Below are positions 1 through 5,601 of a stretch of 6,880 bases of DNA, one piece after another. The notes under the pieces are model-generated. The model saw only the letters and a program-made list of their open reading frames with translations. It did no database searches and was not told the DNA's origin. The translations under genes and the position numbers were made by a program. The stretch lies in the NCBI GenBank assembly GCA_003242195.1, contig QGUQ01000100.1:1-6880 (forward strand), written 5' to 3'. Every line of letters starts with the position of its first letter. Position 1 is the stretch's first letter. Source of the stretch: Bacillota bacterium. Its GTDB lineage: Bacteria > Bacillota > Sulfobacillia > Thermaerobacterales > Thermaerobacteraceae.

Positions 1-625
1 CGCCCGGAACGGTACCCGGAGCGGTGGACCCGGCTTCCCGCTCGATCACGTAGAACCGGGTCACGTTGTCGGCGGCGTCCTGGATGTCCTCCGCCAGGAC
101 CTGCAGGCCGTACCGCCGGGCGGCCTCCCGGCTGGCGATGGCCGCCAGGTCGGTGCGGCCCGCCTCGGCCACCTGCCGGGCGGCGGCAGCCGTGTCGTGA
201 ACGGGCTCGGCCAGCAGAGAGTGCCTGCGGAGGAATTCCCGGCATTGGGCCAGCGCCTGCGGGTGGGAGCGGACCCGGCGAAGGCCGGCCAGCGTGGCCC
301 CCGCTACCGCCAGCAGGCAATGACGCACCGGCAACTGCAGCTCCGCCCGGATACGGACGACGTGGCGGCGCAAGAGGTCGTAGACCTCTCCCACATCGCC
401 GGCGTAGGAGTTCTCCACCGGGACCATGGCCACGTCCACGGTGCCGTCCTCGAGGCGCTCGAACACGTCGGCGAAGGTGGGGTAGGGGACGGGCTCCGCT
501 CCCCCTTCTCCCCAGTAGGCCGTGATGGCCGCCTCGCTGAAGGCGCCCGGCTCTCCCTGGAAGCCTACACGGATCGGGTGATCGTTGCGGGCTCGGCTCG
601 GCATGGGTACCCATCGCTCTCCCAT
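1..625 (-). CDS. pheA: Prephenate dehydratase, N-terminal part (cut by window edge)
   Basis: Cytosolic enzyme that converts prephenate to phenylpyruvate in phenylalanine synthesis. The minus-strand frame is open from 625 to the window edge, about 208 residues. It shows the family's landmarks in order: GFQGEPGAFSEAA (residues 21-33), ENSYAGDVGEVYDLL (71-85, the ENS motif), HPQAL (121-125), DTAAAA (144-149), ASREAA (164-169) and the catalytic NVTRF (187-191, Thr-Arg-Phe). This is nearly the whole catalytic domain. The C-terminal ACT domain that senses phenylalanine in most homologues would lie left of position 1 and cannot be judged. The start is uncertain: ATG at 625 has a GAGAG only 3 nt upstream, and in-frame ATG at 604 has no well-placed ribosome site; I prefer 625. 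No chorismate mutase domain precedes it, so it is the monofunctional type. It is divergent from the VOC-DinB gene, with a likely promoter at 662-690. Confidence 0.93.
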   Translation of the reverse strand, partial: MGERWVPMPSRARNDHPIRVGFQGEPGAFSEAAITAYWGEGGAEPVPYPTFADVFERLEDGTVDVAMVPVENSYAGDVGEVYDLLRRHVVRIRAELQLPVRHCLLAVAGATLAGLRRVRSHPQALAQCREFLRRHSLLAEPVHDTAAAARQVAEAGRTDLAAIASREAARRYGLQVLAEDIQDAADNVTRFYVIEREAGSTAPGTVPG

Positions 626-661
626 AGGCTCTCAATAACTGCAGGACCGGAGATTGCAGAA

Positions 662-690
662 ATCGTACCACAGGGCACCCAATGTGTGGA
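662..690 (-). promoter_or_regulatory. Candidate sigma-70-type promoter for pheA
   Basis: Read on the minus strand, TCCACA (690-685, 4 of 6 matches to TTGACA) is separated by 17 bases from TACGAT (667-662, 4 of 6 matches to TATAAT). A TGG just before the -10 makes it an extended -10. Transcription would start near 655, giving a leader of about 30 nt to the ATG at 625. This was judged by eye only. Confidence 0.45.
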
Positions 691-740
691 GCCCAGGACC
701 AGGGCGGCAACATGGCGAAGACGCCCCCAACCCACAGACG

Positions 741-758
741 GGGAGGCGAGCATAGTTG
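741..758 (+). promoter_or_regulatory. Ribosome binding site that fixes a TTG start
   Basis: GGAGG at 742-746 lies 9 nt before TTG at 756. The codon immediately before (753-755) is an in-frame TAG stop, so this TTG is the earliest possible start. The next in-frame candidate, GTG at 780, would remove the first VOC strand. Confidence 0.75.
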
Positions 759-1610
759 GCCCAGAAGCCCCTGTACGCGGTGCGCGTGACGGACCTGGAG
801 CGGGCTCTCGGGTTCTATCAGCTCCTCGGTTTCCGCGTGGCCTGGCAGGATCGGGACCGGGGCGTGGCCGAGATTCAGCCGCCGGCGGGCTCGCCCCTTC
901 TCCTCGCCCGCCGGGAGGTGGCCGATCTCACACCCTGGATGCACGACGTCTTCGAGGAACTAGAACAGGGCCGGCGGCTGTACCTGGAAGCGCCGGGAGG
1001 CGACCTGGACGCATACTGGGAGGTCCTGGCGGGGCGTGGCCTCGAGGTGGCACCGCCCGTGACGACCCCGCACGGGGAGAAGCTCCTGACCGTGCATGAT
1101 CCCGACGGCAACCACCTCGAGTTCTGGCAGGCCCCCCGCTGGACGGACGAGGAACTGCTGGCCATTTACGGCTCCGCGGCCGAGCGGCTGCGGGAAGCCC
1201 TGGCCGGGCTCCGGGATGAACATCTCGACCTGGCGCGGGCTCCGGGCAAGTGGACCATCCGCCAGATCGTGCACCACATCGCCGACTCCGACGCGTCCAC
1301 GCTCTTCCGCATCCTGATGATGCTGGCCGAGCCCGGACGGGCGTATCAGAGCAACCCCTACGACCAGGACGTGTGGGTCACCAACCTGGACCACGCCCAC
1401 CGGTCCATCGATACCTCGGTGAATCTCATCGGGGCCATCCGGGCACACGTGACGGCCCTGATCCGGCACCTTCCCCATGGCCTGGATCATCGAGTCATCC
1501 CATCCCTGGGTGCCCCCCGCACGGTCCGGGAACTGGTGCGGATGCTGGCCAGCCATGCCCTCGGACACATCGATCAAATCTGGGAGACCCGCCGGGTGCA
1601 CGGGGTCTGA
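756..1610 (+). CDS. VOC (glyoxalase-like) / DinB_2 (YfiT/BstA-like) fusion protein
   Basis: Two-domain, probably cytosolic protein of 284 residues. Residues 5-126 are a VOC-fold domain, with the typical opening VTDLERALGFYQLLGF (11-26) and closing HDPDGNHLEFW (114-124). Residues 133-280 are a DinB_2 domain close to Bacillus YfiT/BstA: KWTIRQIVHHIADSD (165-179), NPYDQDVW (200-207) and SHALGHIDQI (266-275). H174, H267 and H271 fit the three-histidine metal site of that family. YfiT/BstA members are metal-dependent thiol (bacillithiol) S-transferases, so a detoxifying thiol-transfer role is inferred, with substrate unknown. In the VOC half E122 is kept, but I see no histidine at the usual first and third ligand positions, so that half may be metal-free. 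The start is TTG at 756: GGGAGG at 741-746 is well spaced and an in-frame TAG at 753-755 blocks any longer start. The fusion runs through one uninterrupted frame with no sign of frameshift. Confidence 0.9.
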   Translation: MAQKPLYAVRVTDLERALGFYQLLGFRVAWQDRDRGVAEIQPPAGSPLLLARREVADLTPWMHDVFEELEQGRRLYLEAPGGDLDAYWEVLAGRGLEVAPPVTTPHGEKLLTVHDPDGNHLEFWQAPRWTDEELLAIYGSAAERLREALAGLRDEHLDLARAPGKWTIRQIVHHIADSDASTLFRILMMLAEPGRAYQSNPYDQDVWVTNLDHAHRSIDTSVNLIGAIRAHVTALIRHLPHGLDHRVIPSLGAPRTVRELVRMLASHALGHIDQIWETRRVHGV

Positions 1611-1822
1611 AGCCGGCCCCTTGCGTGGCGCGGCGGGTGTCGGGTTATGGTAGAAATGGGCCTTACCGGCGGGCCATGCCGGCACGGGCCGGAGCAGCGG
1701 CGGTGGAGCCCGTGGAGGGGTACGGTCGCGGGGACGACGGGCACTGGAATACGGCCGTCGAGCTGCCAGCGATCCACGAGAGTCATCCTGTCACATCCGG
1801 TCCGATTTCAGGAGGGATGTTC
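1611..1822 (+). promoter_or_regulatory. Intergenic leader with a weak candidate promoter
   Basis: A 212-base spacer between the VOC-DinB gene and the FAD oxidoreductase. It holds a possible extended -10, TGG plus TAGAAA at 1648-1656, with no convincing -35 box. If used, it gives a leader of about 160 nt. Short inverted repeats are present (CGACGG near 1735 with CCGTCG near 1755; CCGGC/GCCGG around 1664-1680), but I recognise no riboswitch class. No clear terminator follows the VOC-DinB stop, so readthrough is possible. Confidence 0.25.
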
Positions 1823-3427
1823 ATGGATGACGAGGGCTCCCTTGTCACCACCCACGAGCGCCTGCCGGAACCTCTCCTGCGTGAGCTGACCGCGCTGCTG
1901 GGGGACGAACACGTCTCGGTGGACGAAGCCGACCTCGAATGGGCCGGCATGGACTTCACCGGCGGTTACCGGCTTGGTGCTGCGGCGAACCGCATTTGCC
2001 GGCCGCTGGCCGTCGTGCGGCCGGGGTCCACCGAGGAGGTGCGTGAGCTCGTCCTATGGGCCGGCCGGCACAACGTGCCGCTGATCCCGCGGGGTGCCGG
2101 CACCGGTGTCATGGGCGGGGTGGTGCCGCTCCGGCCGGCGGTGGTGGTCGATCTCTGCCGCTTCCAGGATCTGATCGTCCATGCCGACGACCTGCTGGTG
2201 GAAGCGGGCGCGGGCGTGAGGCTGGCGGAGGTGGACGCTGCCTTGCGGCGGCACGGGCTGGCCCTCGCCCACGATCCGTGGAGCGCCACCATCGCTACCG
2301 TCGGGGGCGCCATCGGCACCGACGCCGTGGGCTACCTGGGCGGCCGCTGGGGCAGCATGGGCGACCAGGTGGTGGCCGTGGAGGCGGTTCTTCCCGATGG
2401 GCGCATCCTCCGCACCCGCCGGGTGCCCAAGCCCACCGCGGGTCCCGACCTGCGGGCGCTGTTCAACGGCAGCCAGGGTACCTTCGGGATCGTCACGCGG
2501 GCCTGGTTGCAGGCCATCGGCGCGCCGGAGGTCATGCTCTTCCGGAGCTATCGCTTCCGCGGCTTCGAGCCCGCCTTCCACGCGGTGGTCGCCCTCTGGC
2601 GGGCTAACGTGATCCCCGACATGCTCGACTTCGCCGATGACCACCCGCGGGCCCTCGACCTGGCGCCCGGCTACGAGGATGCCGACGGCCGTACCGGCCT
2701 CCTACACCTGGGCTTCTTCGGCACGGAGGAAGAGGCACGGGGCCGCATGGCGGCAGCCGACCGCATCTTGCGCCGTTACGAGGCCCGGGATCTGGGGGAG
2801 GAACCGGCCCGCCGCTTCTGGGAGCGCCGGCACGAGGTGGCGGAACAGCACGCCCTGCCCATCATGCGGGCGCGGGACACCCGGCGCCGGTGGCGGATGG
2901 CGGCCTACGACTACTTCGACCTGGCCATGCCGGCCAGCCAGGTCATCCCCTTCCGCCGGGAGGCCCTTGAGCGGATCAAGGCCGATCCCCGGTTCCGGGC
3001 GGGCGAGACCGGGCTCTGGGGCCGGCCGGAGTTCTTCTCCCTGCTGGTGATCTACAGGGGGAAGCACGACCCCGGCCCCGTGAGCGAGTCCGACCTCTAC
3101 GACATGGCGGAGTCCGGCAAGGCCGGCGCCGCCAAGATCGCCCCCACGGATTGGACGCTGGAGGACGCCGAGGCCATGCGCGAGCTCATGACGGACCTGC
3201 TGCGCATGGCCCATGCCCGGGGTGGCAACATGGAGTGCCTGCACGGCACCGGGCTCAAGCTGCTGCACCTGTTGGATGACGAGTTCGGTGAGAGCCTGGA
3301 TGTGATCCGGCAGTTGAAGGCCGCCCTCGATCCCCGCGGCCTGATGAACCCGGGCAAGTGGGGTGAGGTCGAGAGCCTGCGCGAGCAACCGGTGGCCAAC
3401 GGCCGCTACCAGACCGCCAGGGCGTGA
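1823..3427 (+). CDS. FAD-binding oxidoreductase, VAO/GlcD-like family
   Basis: Flavoprotein of 534 residues, probably cytosolic, oxidising an unidentified (likely hydroxy-acid or alcohol) substrate. The PCMH-type FAD domain spans about 58-228: VVRPGSTEEVRELV, then the pyrophosphate-binding GAGTG (91-95), HDPWSATIATVGGAIGTDA (from 150) and FNGSQGTFGIVT near the domain end. The remainder is the substrate-side cap typical of FAD-linked oxidases, ending with HGTG (474-477) and DPRGLMNPGKW, whose NPGK (509-512) is a hallmark of the GlcD/D-lactate dehydrogenase/alkylglycerone-phosphate synthase group. I do not find the GDGNxH motif or the Glu of EHGxG seen in GlcD and D-2-hydroxyglutarate dehydrogenases, so that specificity is not assigned. 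The start chosen is ATG at 1823, 7 nt after GGAGG (1811-1815); in-frame ATG at 1817 is only 1 nt from the same site. The gene stands alone, with hairpins after its stop. Confidence 0.88.
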   Translation: MDDEGSLVTTHERLPEPLLRELTALLGDEHVSVDEADLEWAGMDFTGGYRLGAAANRICRPLAVVRPGSTEEVRELVLWAGRHNVPLIPRGAGTGVMGGVVPLRPAVVVDLCRFQDLIVHADDLLVEAGAGVRLAEVDAALRRHGLALAHDPWSATIATVGGAIGTDAVGYLGGRWGSMGDQVVAVEAVLPDGRILRTRRVPKPTAGPDLRALFNGSQGTFGIVTRAWLQAIGAPEVMLFRSYRFRGFEPAFHAVVALWRANVIPDMLDFADDHPRALDLAPGYEDADGRTGLLHLGFFGTEEEARGRMAAADRILRRYEARDLGEEPARRFWERRHEVAEQHALPIMRARDTRRRWRMAAYDYFDLAMPASQVIPFRREALERIKADPRFRAGETGLWGRPEFFSLLVIYRGKHDPGPVSESDLYDMAESGKAGAAKIAPTDWTLEDAEAMRELMTDLLRMAHARGGNMECLHGTGLKLLHLLDDEFGESLDVIRQLKAALDPRGLMNPGKWGEVESLREQPVANGRYQTARA

Positions 3428-3455
3428 GTTGCCGAGGGGTCCGGTGCAGGCCACG

Positions 3456-3494
3456 GGCGGGGGCACCCGGATGCAGGGCCCGGGTGCCCCCGCC
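3456..3494 (+). terminator. Strong GC hairpin after the FAD oxidoreductase
   Basis: A perfect 15-bp inverted repeat, GGCGGGGGCACCCGG (3456-3470) with its exact complement at 3480-3494, around a 9-nt loop. It begins 28 nt after the stop codon. There is no U tract directly after it, so it may act as an mRNA 3' end stabiliser, or as a terminator together with the following hairpins. Confidence 0.65.
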
Positions 3495-3508
3495 GCATCT
3501 TGATGCGG
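3493..3508 (+). repeat. Small hairpin between two larger ones
   Basis: CCGCAT, loop CTTG, ATGCGG: a perfect 6-bp stem. Its first two bases are also the last two of the preceding stem, so the two structures compete slightly. Confidence 0.5.
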
Positions 3509-3511
3509 AGG

Positions 3512-3544
3512 AGCCGCGGTTTCCTGGAAGCCGCGGCTTCTTGT
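3512..3544 (+). terminator. Intrinsic terminator-like hairpin with U-rich tail
   Basis: AGCCGCGGTTTC (3512-3523) pairs with GAAGCCGCGGCT (3527-3538) through 12 pairs, one of them G-U, around a 3-nt loop. A short T-rich tail (TCTTGT) follows. This is the better intrinsic terminator of the pair, sitting 84 nt after the FAD oxidoreductase stop and before the next gene. Confidence 0.65.
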
Positions 3545-3607
3545 AAGATCGAAGTATGAGTAAAGGTGGCACGGAATCGACCTTTTCCGGACACGGGAGG
3601 GACGGAG

Positions 3608-3919
3608 TTGGAGGAAAGGGTGCCCGTGGTGGATGCCAAGGATGAGGGCCTTCCGGCCACCATCGAGCTGGACGACGGGACCCATCTGCACGTACGTCTC
3701 CAACCGGCCAATCTGGTGAACGGGGGCGTGCTGCTGTCCTGCCGCGCCATCGACAAGGCGCATCGTGGCGAGCGGGAACTGTCCGTGCCCGAGGCCCTGG
3801 GGGTCGATGAACGGCACCTGCAGCCGGAGCATACCATTTGGATCCCCGGTCACCGGGTGCGGGTGATCATCCTCTCCTCCGAGCAGAAGCGCCCGCGGCC
3901 CATCGGGTTCGGTGCCTGA
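3608..3919 (+). CDS. Small protein of unknown function, upstream of sirtuin
   Basis: I do not recognise a family. From TTG at 3608 the product is 103 residues, soluble-looking, with no signal peptide or membrane segment. Alternating hydrophobic and polar residues (ATIELDDGTHLHVRLQP at 17-33, GVLLSCRAI at 40-48, TIWIPGHRVRVIILS at 76-90) suggest a compact beta-rich fold; there is one cysteine (C45). GC-rich third codon positions support real coding. The start is ambiguous: TTG 3608 has GGAGG at 3596-3600 (7 nt away); GTG 3620 has GGAGG at 3610-3614 (5 nt away); GTG 3566 gives the longest form (117 aa) but has poor ribosome-site evidence. The sirtuin gene starts 21 nt after its stop with no terminator between, so the two are probably co-transcribed. 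A functional link to deacylation is only an inference. Confidence 0.7.
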   Translation: MEERVPVVDAKDEGLPATIELDDGTHLHVRLQPANLVNGGVLLSCRAIDKAHRGERELSVPEALGVDERHLQPEHTIWIPGHRVRVIILSSEQKRPRPIGFGA

Positions 3920-3940
3920 AGGGGAAAGGGGGGCGTCACG

Positions 3941-4714
3941 ATGGGGAGTACCAGCGCGGTGGCCGGCCGCCTGCGGGAGCTGGCACGGGATATCGTGACG
4001 GCCAACCGGCGCCTCGCGGCCCTTACGGGTGCGGGAATCTCCGTGTCCAGCGGGGTACCGGTCTTCCGCGGTCGGGACGGTCTCTGGAGCCGCTACGATC
4101 CGGAGGAAGTTGCCCACATCGAGGCGTTTCGTCGGGATCCCGAACGGGTCTGGCGGATGCTAGCGGAGTTGTATCGCGTCGTCGGGGCGGCCGAACCCAA
4201 CGCCGCCCACCGGGCCCTGGCCCGGCTGGAAGAATTGGGTTACCTGGAGGTCGTCATCACCCAGAACGTCGACGGCCTGCACCAGAAGGCGGGTAGCCGG
4301 GAGGTCGTCGAGCTGCACGGCAGCTGCCGGGAAATGGTTTGCCTGGACTGCGGCGCCCGCTATGGCACGGAGGCCATCGAGCGGGTAGCCGCTTGGCCCG
4401 GGCGGGGGGCCGTCCGGTGCTGGTGTGGTGGCGTCCTCAAGCCCGGTATCGTGTTCTTTGGCGAGCCCCTGCCCGAATACGCCTTCCTCCGTGCCTGGGC
4501 GGCCGTCCAGAGTGCCGACGTGTTGCTGGTGGTGGGGACCTCCGCCGAGGTGGAGCCGGCCGCCAGTCTACCCGGCATCGCCATGGAGGCGGGCACGACG
4601 GTCGTGGAGATCAATCCCGACCCCGTCCTCGGGGCGCACGTGACCATCGCGGCCCGGGCGGAGGAAGTCCTTCCCGAGCTGGTGGCGGCGGTGGAGGCGG
4701 AGCGCGGCGCGTAG
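3941..4714 (+). CDS. cobB: NAD-dependent protein deacylase (sirtuin, SIR2 family)
   Basis: Removes acyl groups from protein lysines using NAD+, giving nicotinamide and O-acyl-ADP-ribose; cytosolic. It is 257 residues, normal for a bacterial sirtuin. All core motifs are visible: GAGIS (30-34), VFRG (41-44), TQNVDGLH (107-114), catalytic H126 in ELHGS, a four-cysteine zinc site (C134, C137, C160, C162), LKPGIVFFGE (166-175), GTSAEVEPAA (199-208) and EINPDP (223-228). The second cysteine pair is C-x-C rather than the usual C-x2-C. I do not see the Tyr-x-x-Arg pair of SIRT5/CobB-type desuccinylases in the region before PNAAH (86-90), so plain deacetylase activity is favoured. The start is ATG at 3941, after a GGGG-rich stretch that is a modest ribosome site. 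It lies 21 nt after the small unknown gene and ends before a perfect hairpin at 4769-4800. The symbol is generic; srtN or sir2 would serve equally. Confidence 0.95.
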   Translation: MGSTSAVAGRLRELARDIVTANRRLAALTGAGISVSSGVPVFRGRDGLWSRYDPEEVAHIEAFRRDPERVWRMLAELYRVVGAAEPNAAHRALARLEELGYLEVVITQNVDGLHQKAGSREVVELHGSCREMVCLDCGARYGTEAIERVAAWPGRGAVRCWCGGVLKPGIVFFGEPLPEYAFLRAWAAVQSADVLLVVGTSAEVEPAASLPGIAMEAGTTVVEINPDPVLGAHVTIAARAEEVLPELVAAVEAERGA

Positions 4715-4768
4715 CCGTCGCCACGGGTGGCTGGGTGGGCGGGGTGATGGCGCCCGCGGTCAAGAACC

Positions 4769-4800
4769 GTCCGGCCCGGGTACGGGTGCCCGGGCCGGAC
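4769..4800. terminator. Bidirectional terminator between convergent genes
   Basis: A perfect 12-bp inverted repeat, GTCCGGCCCGGG (4769-4780) and CCCGGGCCGGAC (4789-4800), with an 8-nt loop. It lies between the sirtuin stop (4714) and the stop of the minus-strand hydrolase (4824). T-rich tracts are short on both sides (CCTTCCTGT on plus; GGTTCTTG on minus). Confidence 0.7.
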
Positions 4801-4823
4801 GCCTTCCTGTGAATCCCTGGCGG

Positions 4824-5507
4824 TCAGAACTCGAAGCTCTTGCCCGGCTCCAGCACCACGATCTCCGTCCCCGGCGCCTTCTGGCGCGCGAAGCGGACGA
4901 AGTCGTCGGCGGACTGCACCAGTAGCGGGAAGGTCCCGAAGTGCTGCGGGACGGCTACCTTCGGCTTAAGGAACGTCAGGGCGTGGGCCGCCTGCCGCGG
5001 GTCCATGGTGAAGTGCCCGCCGATGGGCAGGATGGCCACATCGAGGGGGTACAGCTCGGCCCAGGTGGCCATGTTGCAGTGGATGCCCGTGTCGCCGGCG
5101 TTGTACACCCGCTTGCCGTCCTCCAGGGTGACGATGAAGCCGGCGGGTTCCCCCGTCTCGCTGGAGTGGTAGGCCTCGGTCATGGTGACCACGATGCCGC
5201 CCAGCTCCACGGAGCCGCCGATGTTCATCCCGATGCACTTGTCCTCCGGCACGCCTTCCTTCTGGTACCGAGCGGCCGTCTCCGGCTGGAGGATCACCGT
5301 GGCGCCGGTTTGCTGCACCACCGCCGGCAGGTCGCTGGCATGGTCGAAGTGGTCGTGGGTGATGAGGATGTAGTCGGCCTTCAGGTCCTCGATCTTCACC
5401 GCGGCCTTCGGGTTCCCGTTGATCCAGGGGTCGAACAGGATGATCTTGCCGCCGGACGTCGTCAGCTCCCAGCTGGCGTGACCGAGCCAGCGCAGCTTGT
5501 GAGGCAC
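4824..5507 (-). CDS. UPF0173 family metal-dependent hydrolase (metallo-beta-lactamase fold)
   Basis: Cytosolic hydrolase of 227 residues, full length for the UPF0173/UlaG-like branch of the metallo-beta-lactamase superfamily; the natural substrate is unknown. Visible metal site: H51-x-H53-x-D55-H56 in THDHFDH, H114 in EAYHSS, D139 in NAGDTG and H189 in PQHFGTFP. H10 in WLGHAS, DPW (26-28) and PIGGHFTMDP (161-170) are also typical of this branch. The start is GTG at 5507-5505: the ribosome site GGAGGT (5519-5514 on the minus strand) is 7 nt away and strongly placed. It is convergent with the sirtuin and divergent from the YczE-like gene, with 93 bases between start codons. I could not identify its promoter with confidence. 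Confidence 0.94.
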   Translation of the reverse strand: MPHKLRWLGHASWELTTSGGKIILFDPWINGNPKAAVKIEDLKADYILITHDHFDHASDLPAVVQQTGATVILQPETAARYQKEGVPEDKCIGMNIGGSVELGGIVVTMTEAYHSSETGEPAGFIVTLEDGKRVYNAGDTGIHCNMATWAELYPLDVAILPIGGHFTMDPRQAAHALTFLKPKVAVPQHFGTFPLLVQSADDFVRFARQKAPGTEIVVLEPGKSFEF

Positions 5508-5586
5508 GGTACCACCTCCCCGGTCGGAGTGAACCCAGCCGGAAGTTCGCCGCGTGCCACGAGCTTCCTGCCACTGGGCTTCACCA

Positions 5587-5601
5587 TGGTATCATGGGGC
5601 A
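5587..5601 (+). promoter_or_regulatory. Extended -10 promoter abutting the YczE-like start codon
   Basis: TGG followed by TATCAT (5590-5595) is a good extended -10, with 4 of 6 hexamer matches plus the TGn. Only five bases (GGGGC) separate it from the ATG at 5601, the normal discriminator length, so the predicted first transcribed base is about the A of that ATG. No good -35 is visible; TTCCTG at 5565-5570 would have a 19-nt spacer. Confidence 0.5.

Noticed and set aside
197..1099. Plus-strand open frame opposite pheA running into the VOC domain
   Set aside because: The minus strand carries clear prephenate dehydratase motifs and the other plus frame carries the VOC domain; this frame has neither.
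1250..1822. Upstream extension of the FAD oxidoreductase frame into the VOC-DinB gene
   Set aside because: The extension is an out-of-frame reading of the VOC-DinB gene, lacks family similarity, and the ribosome site at 1811-1815 supports the start at 1823.
1611..1822. Possible riboswitch or T-box
   Set aside because: No characteristic conserved core or terminator/antiterminator pair could be identified by eye.
2702..4117. Long open minus-strand frame (471 codons) across the FAD oxidoreductase end, the small gene and the sirtuin start
   Set aside because: It is antisense to well-supported genes, crosses their boundaries and the hairpin cluster, shows no protein-family motif, and is expected in very GC-rich DNA.
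4941..5600. Upstream extension of the YczE-like frame across the UPF0173 gene
   Set aside because: It is antisense to a motif-complete hydrolase and encodes no recognisable sequence; homology begins after the ATG cluster at 5601-5613.
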